Positions 1 to 8,351 are shown, numbered from the stretch's first letter. The stretch is 64,000 bases of DNA from JALORV01 sp963766365 (GCA_963766365.1 CAVXZK010000010.1:1-64000), one strand, 5' to 3'. A program made the numbers and translations. The notes: generated by a model from the letters alone, not told the origin.

Positions 1-475
1 GCTCGTACAGGCCGGTGGCCAGCATGGTCAGCGACATCTGGCTGGTGTAGGACTCGAATCCCTCGACAAAGCCGATGCGAAAGCGGTCCGACCGGTGGCG
101 CAGGAAGCCGTCGAAGTCGTCACGCACCCGATCGAGCCGCGCCTCCAGCCCCGGGTATTGGCGCGCGAGGATGATCTTGTTGAAGTCGGCATGCTGCTGG
201 TAGTGCTGCGCCTCCTGCCGGCAGAATCGATCCACCTCTTCCTTGAGGGCGGCGTCGCGGATCAGCGGCATCACTTTGCGCATGGACTTCACGATGAAGG
301 GCTCCAGGTGCACGACATACAGACCCAGCGCCGTGTGCATGTACGACAAGGTGGCATTGCCTGCGATAGAGAGCGGGTTGAACGCCTCGGCGGCCGGCAC
401 GTCGAAAGCCATCTTGCGAATGGGGATGGGGTGGGTGATCGCTTGCCTCGGATTCGTGGCTGTGGCAGTTGCCAC
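1..475 (-). CDS. Predicted metal-dependent hydrolase, PF10118-like, partial
   Basis: The reading frame runs off the left edge, so only the N-terminal about 158 residues are visible. The protein begins near a GTG at 473-475 and reads into ITHPIPIRKMAFDVPA. It then has a helical stretch with EVDRFCRQEAQHYQQH, the Glu/His pattern typical of the predicted metal-dependent hydrolase family PF10118, whose helical bundle is thought to bind metal. The substrate of the family is unknown. The start is uncertain: no clear Shine-Dalgarno precedes the GTG, and an in-frame ATG at 410-412 is an alternative. The GTG is preferred because the residues before the ATG resemble the usual family N-terminus. The neighbour on the same strand is a decayed hydrolase-LuxR gene. 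Confidence 0.65.
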   Translation of the reverse strand, partial: MATATATNPRQAITHPIPIRKMAFDVPAAEAFNPLSIAGNATLSYMHTALGLYVVHLEPFIVKSMRKVMPLIRDAALKEEVDRFCRQEAQHYQQHADFNKIILARQYPGLEARLDRVRDDFDGFLRHRSDRFRIGFVEGFESYTSQMSLTMLATGLYE

Positions 476-628
476 CCACGAAGACTGGCAGGCCACGCAA
501 GGCCTGTCGTGAGGCGAGCGACCCAGGCCACATGCGAGTTCGGAACGGGGTCAGCGATTCATGGGGCGCAGGCCCCAGACTTCCGTCGGCGCCCTGGGCG
601 TCCGTGACTATCGCCTGCGGTCGCGCGG

Positions 629-1694
629 TCAGTCGCGGCCGAGGCCGGCCTTGCGGGCCAGCACGATGGCCTGCGCCCGTTGCGGCGTGCCGAGCTTGGC
701 GAAGACATCGGTGACGTGATTGCGCGGGTCTTCTCCGCAATACCCATGGCGGCCGCAATCGTGCGCGTTGCTCAGCCCGCGCGCCATGTGGTCGAGGACC
801 TGCGTCTCACGAGCCGTCAGGTCGCCCAGCGCAGGCGCGGCGAGGGTCACCGGTTCGCTGCCGCCGAGGAAGTCGTTCAGCGCCGCCTGAACACCGGCCA
901 CGCCGGCTGATCAGGCCGCAGGATGGCTCCTGCCCTTCCAGCGGCAGGAAGCGCGCGCCGGGGATGGCCGCGGCCAGGCGCCGGCCGGCTTCGAACGGCA
1001 CCATCGCATCGCCGCGCAACGTGAAAGACGAGCGTCGGCGCGCCTATGTTGCGTGCCTCGCCGCGCACGTCGAAGGTGTTGAATGCATTCCAGAAGCTGG
1101 CAGGCTGCTTCGGCGTCGCGCTTCGACGCTGCATCTCGTCGATCCACTTCAGCTGTTGTTGCCGCCATTGGTCTCAGGCATCAGCAGGCTGGCGAACATC
1201 TCCGGAAGGCGCCGACCTTTCGGCCCGAGCCTATCTCGATCATCTTCGAGAAGGTCCGCGCCTGCTGGGCGAGTCGCTCGGCGGCATCGCTGATGTACGC
1301 GCCGTGCAGGTAGCTGTTCGTAGAGCACCGACTGGCTGACCCGCTCTGGTGACGACGCCGCATAAGCCGCGGCCACGGTCCCGCCTTGGCACAGGCCGAG
1401 CAGCGCGAAGCGAGGCAAGTCGAGCGCATCAACGACGGCTTCGAGGTCGGACACCATGTCATCGAGCGTGAACTGCGCACATCACGGTCGGATAGCCCCG
1501 AGCCTCTCGGGTCATGCGCGCAGGGTCCGCCGCTCGGCCAGGGCTTCGGACCAATGGCGCCGAGACAGGGCTGCCAGTCGAGCTTCAGGTGCGTCGAACC
1601 AGTTGTTGACGCGCACCAGCGGCGGCCTCACCCGCGGTGGCGAACGCGATCGTGTGCCGTCGCGAGACGTGCAGAAGTGGATGCGTTGATTCAT
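629..1694 (-). pseudogene. Alpha/beta-hydrolase fused to LuxR-type HTH, frameshifted remnant
   Basis: Pieces of one protein lie in order but in different frames on the minus strand. From 1694 comes MNQRIHFCTSRDGTR, followed in another frame by PPLVRVNNWF, the typical start of alpha/beta-hydrolase/adenylate-cyclase-like regulators. From about 1457 to 1149 comes the nucleophile-elbow region LGLCQGGTVAAAYAA. From 1134 to 877 comes AFNTFDVRGEARNIGAPTLVFH, before the acid and His part of the hydrolase. From 901 to 629 comes a LuxR HTH with LTARETQVLDHMARGLSN. Known members are fusions of a hydrolase domain with a C-terminal DNA-binding HTH. At least four frame breaks make a working product unlikely. 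The HTH itself also has changes at the usual recognition helix. Sequence error cannot be excluded, but the number of breaks favours a pseudogene. Confidence 0.75.
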
Positions 1695-1841
1695 AGGGGG
1701 CCGAGGACTGCCGCGTCAGGGTCGGGCGATTGTGCGCCTCGGCGCGACGCCATCCTCGATGCCGCGAAACCGTGGGAAGCGCACGTTGTCCACCCGCGGG
1801 CCAGCCGGGTGAACAACTTGGTGTCCGTCTTGAGTCCCGCC

Positions 1842-1970
1842 ATGACCGACCCCTGCACCCAGCGGATTCTCAGCACGCCCGAGGCCGACATCGATCCGGC
1901 CGAGACACAGGAGTGGCGTGACGCCTTCGACGCGCTGGAGGCGGCGCAGGAGCCTAGGGGCGCCGCTTAA
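1842..1970 (+). pseudogene. 5' fragment of a second aceE (pyruvate dehydrogenase E1)
   Basis: A 42-codon frame starts MTDPCTQRILSTPEADID and continues PAETQEWRDAFDALEAAQEP before a stop. It aligns with the N-terminus of AceE, and in particular with DPQETREWLEALDALIEAEG in the intact aceE at 9801-12479. Similarity stops exactly where the reading frame ends, at about residue 37, so this is a truncated stub and not a small gene. It lies on the opposite strand from the intact copy and is not identical to it, so it is not a recent duplication. A chance resemblance over about 25 residues is possible but unlikely given the spacing of matched residues. Confidence 0.55.
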
Positions 1971-2213
1971 CCAGTCCAAGTTTTCGGCCGCACCCCCGTT
2001 CGGCCAGTTTTCACTGCTGCGCGCCGTTCAATCCCTCCAGCGTCGATCGGCATCACCGGAAAGATGGCGTTGATCTGCCCGGTGCCCGAGCTGCCGAGTG
2101 CGCACACTCCTCTCGATGGAAGGCCGTCAGGGATGGGCACTATGAGCTTCAGCTCACCATGAACCGGTCGGAAGTGAGTGTCGGCTCCTGGCCGCGAGTC
2201 GTCCTCTGCGAGG

Positions 2214-2396
2214 TCATCTTCGAATCTCGGAGCGCGCATCGACGATCAGGCCAATGACAAAGCCGGCCACTACCAGCCCGGCGTAGACGATCGGAAAGTC
2301 ATCCAATTGTGGAAAGAGCCAGTGGCAGAACCACGCGGCAGCGAAGCCAACGACCGTTCCGATAAAGGCGCCTTGACCGAGACCGAAGAAGTCCAA
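2214..2396 (-). CDS. Small two-helix membrane protein, unknown
   Basis: This encodes 60 residues with two hydrophobic segments, roughly residues 8-27 (IGTVVGFAAAWFCHWLF) and 36-53 (IVYAGLVVAGFVIGLIV), a short loop with QLDDFP, and a basic end. This layout fits an inner-membrane hairpin protein. A GGGTGA sequence lies about 5 bases before the ATG. No family is recognised. Flanking DNA at 1971-2213 and 2397-2510 has no other convincing gene. Confidence 0.45.
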   Translation of the reverse strand: MDFFGLGQGAFIGTVVGFAAAWFCHWLFPQLDDFPIVYAGLVVAGFVIGLIVDARSEIRR

Positions 2397-2510
2397 GAGT
2401 CACCCGTTGCCCGCTTGACCTAATGCTAAACGACGTCGGCTTCCGGGTAGATCGACCTGTATCGGTCCACGGCCGGTGCTGGCCGCACCTAGTCTCTTGC
2501 GCTCGATTGA

Positions 2511-3944
2511 CTACTCACCAATTACGAGCCTGTAACGCTGGCCGACGCTGATCGGGGCGATCGTCGTGGTGAATGCCAGGGCAGCGTTGCCTGTGCCGGA
2601 AACTCGCACCAGCGTCACGGCGCCCGCTGCGTTCGCCGTCGTGCTCGGTGTCACATCCATGCCTGGCACGGGCGGCATCGCGGTCGTAACCGTGGGGATC
2701 AAGAACACCTCCGTCGAGAACGACGCTGCAGTTGCAGCCAACCCCTCAGGGAGCAGAAACGCTGCCGAGTTCGGCTCATCTTCTGACGCATTGCGTCCTA
2801 TGGCCTCGTTAATCGCAGCGACGATCTGCTGTTCTTGCGGTAGTCCGGTCTCGCCGATGGTTGGAATTACGAAGGCATCGAGTGCGGGAAGGATCGCCTC
2901 GCGCACCTGCTCCGCTGCGGTGAGCCCGGCGACGCCGCTGTACTCCACCGTGACTCGTGCGAGGTTTTGCATCTCATCACCCGCACTCAGTGGATCGATC
3001 ACCAGATCAGCGCCGGTAAAGTCGAAGATAAAACTCAACGGGATGTAGAGCTGCAGTTCAGCCAGTTTCAATCCGAAACTCACTTTTACTTCCGACGTGT
3101 AAATGAGTCCGAAGCCGCCTTGGGCAGCGCCGCCCTTTGGAATGAAAGGGACGGCATGCAGGCGGTGGTTCTGCACGATGATCGAGGTGGCTTGATCTAG
3201 GTCGGCCTCGCGCACGGCGTCGTGCACCTGAACGGCCAGCGGCACGAAGAACATCCTGGCCAGGGTTTCAAGGTCGAAGCAGTCGACAGCCTCGCCCGGC
3301 GGAGGAGTCGACAAGGTCACCTCAATCGCGATCATCCGGCATGGCAGCGCGAATCCCGCTGCATTGGTGTCCGATTGCAGGCGCCGCCAAGGTAATGCTT
3401 TGTCGTCGTCTTCGACCAATGCCAGCGCCGCCATGCCTTGCCTTCGCGGTGAAGGTGGTGGAAAGAAGTAGTACCGCGATGCCAGCGAGATGTCGTCTTG
3501 GCGGATCGGCACCGCAACCAGCTCGCCATGATGACGTGCGACCCAACCGGCAACGTCGGTCAGCGCGGAGGGCTGAGTTGACGCGACGCGACTGACACTG
3601 AGGAACACGAACTGCTGCGGCTGAGGCAGACCCGTGTTCGCGGTCACATGAACTTCCAGTTGCCGTACGTCGTAAATCGCGCCGCCTGAGTCGTAACTGA
3701 TTCTGGGCGGGCTGCTGGAAGGATGGGATTCCAGCTCGAGCACAACGTCGGCTGCAGGCTGCCCCGTCACTGCATTGCCCCTCAACCGCCCCTCGAGCTC
3801 GGTGCTGGGCGGTTGGATCGTGGCTTGGCAGCCGGCGCAGATGTGCACGGCTGCCAACACGGCAGCCTTCCAAGAAACGGCCGAACAGCCCGGCAAGCCG
3901 GGCGCGCTCGCCGCCGCGCCGCCCGTTAGGCCATCGATACGCAT
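2511..3944 (-). CDS. Putative exported lipoprotein of unknown function
   Basis: The frame could begin at 3977, but the ATG at 3944 has a strong GGGGGAG six bases upstream, so that start is chosen and gives 477 residues. The N-terminus has a hydrophobic stretch (AAVLAAVHICAGCQ) that could end in a lipobox cysteine. The match to the lipobox consensus is imperfect because Cys sits at the -3 position. The remainder is a soluble, extracellular-type sequence rich in Ala, Val and Pro with no recognised domain. A Gly/Ser/Thr/Ala-rich tail contains PTVTTAMPPVPGMDVTPST. The C-terminal 60 residues (VTLVRVSGTGNAALAFTT) look like a beta-sandwich. The gene is monocistronic in appearance; the HicAB pair lies upstream on the same strand. 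Function is unknown. Confidence 0.7.
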   Translation of the reverse strand: MRIDGLTGGAAASAPGLPGCSAVSWKAAVLAAVHICAGCQATIQPPSTELEGRLRGNAVTGQPAADVVLELESHPSSSPPRISYDSGGAIYDVRQLEVHVTANTGLPQPQQFVFLSVSRVASTQPSALTDVAGWVARHHGELVAVPIRQDDISLASRYYFFPPPSPRRQGMAALALVEDDDKALPWRRLQSDTNAAGFALPCRMIAIEVTLSTPPPGEAVDCFDLETLARMFFVPLAVQVHDAVREADLDQATSIIVQNHRLHAVPFIPKGGAAQGGFGLIYTSEVKVSFGLKLAELQLYIPLSFIFDFTGADLVIDPLSAGDEMQNLARVTVEYSGVAGLTAAEQVREAILPALDAFVIPTIGETGLPQEQQIVAAINEAIGRNASEDEPNSAAFLLPEGLAATAASFSTEVFLIPTVTTAMPPVPGMDVTPSTTANAAGAVTLVRVSGTGNAALAFTTTIAPISVGQRYRLVIGE

Positions 3945-4080
3945 GCGTGCTCCCCCGCCCGGTGTCGGTGCCGTCATTAGAACGCGAGGCCGACCTTTCG
4001 GCCAGTGTCACAGCGAATGACCGCTATTAGGCAGGTCAGTGCGGTTCATCGCATGGCCGCAGCTGGCCGCGTGACGCCTA

Positions 4081-4512
4081 TCAGACCGTCTCGACGCCGA
4101 TGACGAGACGCTGTCCCAGCAGGCTGATTGCCTTGGCAATGCGCGGCAGCTTGGATCCGTAGTGCGGGTCCAGCAGCCGACGGACTTCCTTCTCGTCGAC
4201 GCCGAGCCGCTTAGCTAACTGCACCTTACTGATGCCCGCCTGGCGCATAGCAACGTACAGAGCTGCCTTTGCCACGGTTTCGGCCGGCGGCGCAACCCAA
4301 TGCTCTCGGCGCTTGGCCTTGCTCGGCTGCGGAAAGTCGACACCCTCCGTCAAGTATGTCGCGAATACCTCGTCCATCGCGTCGGCGGCCTGCTCCAGCG
4401 CGTCTTCGACGGTCTCGCCTTGAGTCACAAGCTCCGGCAGGTCGCGGCAGGTCACGACGTAGCCGCCTTCCTCGGCGGGTGTGAGAAGCACTGGGTACTG
4501 AAAGCGGTTCAT
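4081..4512 (-). CDS. hicB: HicB-like antitoxin with C-terminal HTH
   Basis: This 143-residue protein has the two-part HicB design. Residues about 1-55 form the partial RNase H-like fold, with YPVLLTPAEEGGYVVTCRDL and then GETVEDALEQAADAMDE, typical of HicB. Residues about 90-130 carry a helix-turn-helix (GISKVQLAKRLGVDEKEVRR). It is expected to bind and inhibit the HicA mRNA interferase and to repress the operon through the HTH. It lies 9 bases after hicA. GAGGAG a few bases before its ATG is a good ribosome site, consistent with stronger antitoxin translation. All expected elements are present, so the antitoxin looks intact. Confidence 0.9.
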   Translation of the reverse strand: MNRFQYPVLLTPAEEGGYVVTCRDLPELVTQGETVEDALEQAADAMDEVFATYLTEGVDFPQPSKAKRREHWVAPPAETVAKAALYVAMRQAGISKVQLAKRLGVDEKEVRRLLDPHYGSKLPRIAKAISLLGQRLVIGVETV

Positions 4513-4521
4513 ACAACTCCT

Positions 4522-4734
4522 CTACAAATCCTTGACCCTGATTCCCAGCTGGGAGCACATCGCGTGCAAGGTTCCCGTCTTCAACTCGTCCTTGAGGTTA
4601 CGAACGACCGTGAACGTGCTTCCAAAGTAAAGGGTCTGGTGGCTACCCTTTCCGCGCGCCGCGTTCAGAACGACCGGGACACCTCGAGCACGGCCGAGGG
4701 CCTTCACCTTACGGACGAACTCATTGCCGGTCAC
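4522..4734 (-). CDS. hicA: HicA-like mRNA interferase toxin
   Basis: The protein has 70 residues, within the usual length for HicA, starting at a GTG (MTGNEFVRKVKALGRARGV). The double-stranded-RNA-binding-like fold is shown by the alternating basic N-terminus and by GKGSHQTLYFG, which contains the catalytic histidine of HicA toxins in the G-S-H context. It ends LKTGTLHAMCSQLGI, the usual C-terminal helix. HicA cleaves mRNA in the cytoplasm and is neutralised by HicB, encoded next. The toxin-first order is the common one for hicAB. A perfect 7-bp-arm inverted repeat lies 9 bases upstream of the start and may be the HicB operator. Confidence 0.9.
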   Translation of the reverse strand: MTGNEFVRKVKALGRARGVPVVLNAARGKGSHQTLYFGSTFTVVRNLKDELKTGTLHAMCSQLGIRVKDL

Positions 4735-4743
4735 GCATCATTG

Positions 4744-4761
4744 TCGGACGAAAACGTCCGA
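4744..4761 (-). promoter_or_regulatory. Candidate HicB operator (inverted repeat)
   Basis: TCGGACG-AAAA-CGTCCGA is a perfect palindrome with 7-bp arms and a 4-base centre, 9 bases upstream of the hicA GTG. On the minus strand a TACACT sequence resembling a -10 box adjoins it (4762-4767). The position fits autorepression by the HTH of HicB. This is inferred from location; binding is not shown. Confidence 0.45.
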
Positions 4762-4767
4762 GTGTAA

Positions 4768-5110
4768 AGAGGTTCGATTTGCAGGGAAAACCGTCCGCTC
4801 TTGGGCACTTCAGGGTCGGCGACCCTACGACCGGACTTGGCCGCCCTCGGCCGCCGACCCTCGTGTTGATTCTCCTACCGCATTGAACCCTTCCGCTCCA
4901 GAGCCAAGGTGAACTTCGTCACAACCTTCTCGAAAGGATCCTCTAGCTAAGTGCTGTATCCGCACATGGATCGACTTCCACCAAGAGCGGCGGACCCAAA
5001 GGGGTCGAGCGCCGCGACTTCAACTGCGGTGCCGGCGCGATGTTCGAAGTGCAGTGCGGCCGGCACCCGCCTGGCCGCCAGCCATGTCCATCAACGCGCC
5101 ATCGCCCGGA
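4768..5110. other. Intergenic, no supported gene
   Basis: About 340 bases between hicA and the Spy/CpxP-like gene. Neither strand gives a frame with credible protein features. The first part must hold the hicAB promoter. A short dyad around 4810-4860 built from GTCGGCGACC and GGCCGCCGACC is seen but has no T-tract. Confidence 0.4.
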
Positions 5111-5614
5111 CTAGCCGCGCTTCAGTTTGTCGCGCTGCTCCTGGGTGAGTACCGCATCGATCTGCCTCCGGGCACTGAGCGACAGGTCGAACATCTGTTG
5201 CCGCAGTTCTGACATGTCGCGGTAACTCTTGCTGAGCGGCGCGTCATCGCGCTGGTCGGAGTGGTACTGCTCGTTCATCTGCGCTTGCTCATCTTGCATC
5301 TTGCCCATCAGGTCCCAGTGCTTGCGTCGCACGTCGTTCTGGATCTTGGCGATCTTGCTGCGTTGTTCTGCGGTGAGGTTGAGATCGGCTCTAGAGGCAT
5401 AGCCGCCCATCATGCCGGACCCCATGCCATAGCCGGGGCCTTGGCCGCCCATCATGCCGGGTCCCATGCCGTAGCCGCCCATCATTCCCGGCCCCATGCC
5501 GTAGTCCGGACCGAAGTTGCCTTGCGGCGGGTTCGCGACAGCACTCGCTGCCACGGCGGTTGCGCCCACCAGAATGCCGGCGTTCAATGCTTTACGTAGA
5601 TTCATGCGTTTCAT
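5111..5614 (-). CDS. Spy/CpxP-like periplasmic protein with Met/Gly repeats
   Basis: The protein has 167 residues with a signal peptide (ALNAGILVGATAVAASAVA) and predicted cleavage near AVA-NP. Residues about 34-74 hold three copies of a GYGMGPGMMGG-type repeat. The C-terminal part has the LTAEQRSKI and LTQEQRDKL motifs, the LTxxQ signature of the Spy/CpxP/CnrR-type family, on either side of charged helices. Family members act in the periplasm as metal sensors or chaperones in envelope stress. The Met-rich repeat suggests copper(I) or similar soft-metal contact, which is inference. The next gene on the strand side, 5668-5895, encodes another Met/Gly-rich envelope protein. The start is taken at MKRM; a second Met three codons on is possible. 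Confidence 0.8.
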   Translation of the reverse strand: MKRMNLRKALNAGILVGATAVAASAVANPPQGNFGPDYGMGPGMMGGYGMGPGMMGGQGPGYGMGSGMMGGYASRADLNLTAEQRSKIAKIQNDVRRKHWDLMGKMQDEQAQMNEQYHSDQRDDAPLSKSYRDMSELRQQMFDLSLSARRQIDAVLTQEQRDKLKRG

Positions 5615-5667
5615 GGCTCAATTCCATTCAGATTCAACAGATTCAAGTGATCCTAAGTTCTGTTCAG

Positions 5668-5895
5668 TTACCCCTTTTTGCTGGTTCGATTGACGACCCA
5701 CACTACGAGACCTACTACCACGGCAGTCAGCAAGATCGGCACCAATATCCCGCCGTATCCACCCATGCCGCTGTACCCGCCCATCCAACCGCTGCCCGAC
5801 CCGGCGCCATTCATCATGGTCCCGCTCTGTGCGAGCACAGCACCGCTGGACAACAGGGCTGGAGTACCAGCAGCCATCGCAAGAAGACTTTTCAT
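5668..5895 (-). CDS. Small Met/Gly-rich exported membrane protein
   Basis: The start ATG at 5895 is set by GGGAG seven bases upstream; the longer upstream frame has no ribosome site. The 75-residue product has a signal sequence ending AVLAQ, a Gly/Met-rich stretch (MMNGAGSGSGWMGGYSGMGG), then one membrane helix (ILVPILLTAVVVGLVVWVV) and a basic tail RTSKKG. Similar short proteins occur near copper or heavy-metal tolerance genes. Here it precedes the Spy/CpxP-like gene on the same strand with 53 bases between, so the two probably form a metal/envelope-stress pair. The exact function is unknown. Confidence 0.65.
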   Translation of the reverse strand: MKSLLAMAAGTPALLSSGAVLAQSGTMMNGAGSGSGWMGGYSGMGGYGGILVPILLTAVVVGLVVWVVNRTSKKG

Positions 5896-6324
5896 GAACG
5901 CTCCCAAATGAAAGACGATAAAAACAGGAAGCGCTTTGGCAACCGACGCGTGACTTGAAGGGCCTCTCACGCGTGAACCAACAATTCCAGTCGTCGCGAG
6001 CCAGCTTCCCGGATAGCCTTAAGTGCTACAGAGCCGCCCGCTGCAGATGAGTGAAGACGTCAGCATCCGAACCGCTTGACTGAAAGTACGTCGAATGATG
6101 GTCACGGTCTGTGCGGAACCGAACGTAACGCTGCGGGTTTCCCCCTTTTTTGTTATGTTGGTGGGCGATGAGCCGAGTCTGTTCAGGAGCTGACAGCGAC
6201 GGAAATGCGATGGCTCTGAGCGCCGGTCACACATGAATTTGTCGGGGATTTGGTATCTGCTGATCACGTCCGCTTTACGGTTGATCGGCTGAGCTATGAC
6301 GAAGTGTGGTTTTGGCCGATTGCG
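5896..6324. other. Intergenic, no supported gene
   Basis: About 430 bases between the antiporter gene end and the small Met-rich gene. It is somewhat AT-richer than its surroundings. It should hold the promoter of the 5895 gene. No RNA gene or conserved frame was recognised. A very short frame at 6234 (MNLSGIWYLLITSALRLIG) has no ribosome site and is not claimed. Confidence 0.4.
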
Positions 6325-7560
6325 TCATCGGTTGATCGTGAGACGAGTGACGCGGCCTATCGTGAGGCCCTGGACGAGAATCGAGAAGACCACCACGCAA
6401 TAGGTGAGCGCAAGCACCGTGTCACGGGGCTGCCCTGAAGGCAAGGACAGCGCCAGTGCCACGGATATGCCACCGCGCAGGCCGGCCCACGTAAGCACGG
6501 ACGAGGACCCGGCGGGAAGCCCAACCCGTGGTCCTAGGAGTCCGAACGGAAGACCAACTGACAGCCATCGGGCAGCAAGGGTGACGCCGACTGCCGCTGC
6601 GCCCGCGACTATCAATGGCCTTGAGAACGCGATAAGCAAAACTTCCATTCCAATCAGCACGAACAGGATGGCATTGAGCATCTCGTCGACGAGTTCCCAG
6701 AACATGTCCACATAGCGCCTGGTCGTGCTCGACATCGCAAGCGCACGGCCATGGTTGCCAATCATGAGTCCGGTCACCACCATTGCCAGGGGTCCGGACA
6801 CGTGCAGGTGAGCAGCCAACGCATAGCCTCCGACGACCGCGGCCAGGGTGAGCAGCACCTCGACTTGATAGTGGTCCACGCTCTTGAGAAGCCGGTACGT
6901 GACGTAACCCAGCACCAGGCCAAAGATGATGCCGCCGCCCGCTTCGCGCAGCAGCGTCTCCACGGCTGCTCCCATTGTCGGCGTGGTGCCGCTTGCCAAC
7001 ATGCCGAGCAACAACGAGAAGATCACAACGCCGACGCCATCGTTGAATAGAGACTCGCCGGCAATCACCAGTTCGAGATTCTTCGGTGCACCGGCGGACT
7101 TGAGGATTCCCAGGACCGCGACCGGATCCGTCGGTGAGATCAGCGCGCCGAAAAGAAGGCAATAAGGGAGCGAAAGCTGAATTCCGCCGACTGACAGCAC
7201 GCCCCACATCCCAAATCCGATCAGCAGGGTCGAGAGCATTGTCCCGACGATCGCCAGGCCGGCGACTTGCCAGCGGTAGGTCCGCAGCTCACTTAGGTCC
7301 ACGTGCATCGCGCCAGCGAACAGCAGCAGCGACAGCATTCCCTGCATAAGCACGTCGGAGAAGTCTATGGATCTCAGCAGCGACTCCTCATAAGCTCGAA
7401 GTCCGAAGTCGAGTCCGAAGGCGTTGAGCGCCACAATGCAGAGGGATAGCACCAGCGCGATCACCATCACGCCAATCGCGGTCGGCAGGCGGACAAACCT
7501 GTGGTTCACGTAAGCCAGCAACGCCGTCAACACAATGCAGGCTGCGGCAATGTCGAACAT
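6325..7560 (-). CDS. CPA1-family Na+(K+)/H+ antiporter
   Basis: This 411-residue integral membrane protein has about 12 hydrophobic segments. Two motifs place it in the monovalent cation:proton antiporter-1 family: LISPTDPVAVLGIL, around residue 140, and GESLFNDGVGVVIFSL, around residue 168, with the Asn-Asp pair that forms the ion-binding site. The C-terminal part has WAGLRGGISVALALSLP, also typical. It would exchange cytoplasmic Na+ or K+ for external protons across the inner membrane. It has only a short C-terminus after the last helix and no cytoplasmic regulatory domain. The gene stands alone; the neighbour upstream is a small regulator-like protein 150 bases away. Confidence 0.88.
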   Translation of the reverse strand: MFDIAAACIVLTALLAYVNHRFVRLPTAIGVMVIALVLSLCIVALNAFGLDFGLRAYEESLLRSIDFSDVLMQGMLSLLLFAGAMHVDLSELRTYRWQVAGLAIVGTMLSTLLIGFGMWGVLSVGGIQLSLPYCLLFGALISPTDPVAVLGILKSAGAPKNLELVIAGESLFNDGVGVVIFSLLLGMLASGTTPTMGAAVETLLREAGGGIIFGLVLGYVTYRLLKSVDHYQVEVLLTLAAVVGGYALAAHLHVSGPLAMVVTGLMIGNHGRALAMSSTTRRYVDMFWELVDEMLNAILFVLIGMEVLLIAFSRPLIVAGAAAVGVTLAARWLSVGLPFGLLGPRVGLPAGSSSVLTWAGLRGGISVALALSLPSGQPRDTVLALTYCVVVFSILVQGLTIGRVTRLTINR

Positions 7561-7711
7561 CGATCCTCCGCTAGGCGCTCAGGCCCGATTCTCGCTCAGG
7601 TGCGGAGTCGCTTTGGAGGTCCGCTATCAGGCAGATGGCATAGCTACCGGCGAAGGCGGCTTCTGGCCGCACACAGACGGCAGATCCGGCCGGCGCTGCC
7701 GGTCCCGTCCT

Positions 7712-8038
7712 CTACCTCGGTCTTCTCGACATGGGGATGACGTTCGGGTCCTGAGCGTTCTCTGCCGCGGGAGTTGCGACTCGCTGCAGGAACTGCGGCG
7801 CCACATTCCACTGCTGGCCGGTATCGGCGATCACCGTGACAGTCTTGCGGTTGTAGCGGGTCAACACACCCATCACTGGATGGTGGCCGTCGGGTTGGAA
7901 CTGGACACGCTCGCCCACCTTGAACTCCAACATCCGAACGTGAGATCGCATCTGCTGCAAGAGCCGCAAGCGTTCGACGATTCGATGGTTGAGGTCGACC
8001 AGTTCCGCTTCCGTAAGGCGGTCAATGTCAATCTTCAT
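7712..8038 (-). CDS. Small conserved hypothetical with SH3-like core
   Basis: The protein has 108 residues. Residues 1-35 are a charged helical start (MKIDIDRLTEAELVDLNHRI). Residues about 40-75 read KVGERVQFQPDGHHPVMGVL and then RYNRKTVTVIADTGQQWNVA, like the small beta-barrel (KOW/SH3-type) domains of nucleic-acid or ribosome contact proteins. The C-terminus is Pro/Arg-rich and disordered. Proteins of this form are common near mobile or accessory genes; the role is unknown. It lies 26 bases before the HigA-like gene on the same strand, so co-transcription with the toxin-antitoxin pair is possible. Confidence 0.65.
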   Translation of the reverse strand: MKIDIDRLTEAELVDLNHRIVERLRLLQQMRSHVRMLEFKVGERVQFQPDGHHPVMGVLTRYNRKTVTVIADTGQQWNVAPQFLQRVATPAAENAQDPNVIPMSRRPR

Positions 8039-8063
8039 CGGTCACTCTCCCTGGCCGACTCAG

Positions 8064-8351
8064 TCACGCCGCTTTGAGCTCGAAGTGAACCTTGCGACCG
8101 ATCGCGGTCGCGATGTTGACCAAGGCATCGAGCGAGAACCGTGAAACCCGCCCGCGCAGCAAGTCATTCATACGTGGCTGCGTGACACCGCAGCGCCGTG
8201 CCGCTTCGACCTGCGTCCAACCTTGTTCCCTCACGATCGCCGCAATCTTCTGCATCAGATCGGTGCGGGCGCGCAGGTTCGCTGCCTGCTCAGGGGTGTC
8301 GGCCAGTGCGTCCCACACACTGTCGTAACGATCGACGGCTTTCTTCTTCAT
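8064..8351 (-). CDS. HigA-type XRE antitoxin
   Basis: The ATG at 8351 overlaps the stop of the upstream toxin gene by four bases (ATGA), which fixes this start and gives 95 residues. The core is an XRE-type helix-turn-helix, GWTQVEAARRCGVTQPRMND, followed by LLRGRVSRFSLDALVNIATA, a form seen in HigA-like antitoxins (COG5606-type). The protein would bind the RelE-type toxin and repress the operon. The preceding residues (SVWDALADTPEQAANLRART) form a helical region that often contacts the toxin. The pair is intact as far as the sequence shows. Confidence 0.85.
   Translation of the reverse strand: MKKKAVDRYDSVWDALADTPEQAANLRARTDLMQKIAAIVREQGWTQVEAARRCGVTQPRMNDLLRGRVSRFSLDALVNIATAIGRKVHFELKAA

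Noticed and set aside
1971..2110. Possible end of an IS21-like insertion sequence (CGGCCAGTTTTC-type motifs)
   Set aside because: Only short likeness to IS21-type ends, no transposase or matching second end in the window.
4951..5148. 65-codon plus-strand frame before the Spy/CpxP-like gene
   Set aside because: Ala/Arg/Ser-rich composition, no ribosome site, overlaps the end of a well-supported gene.
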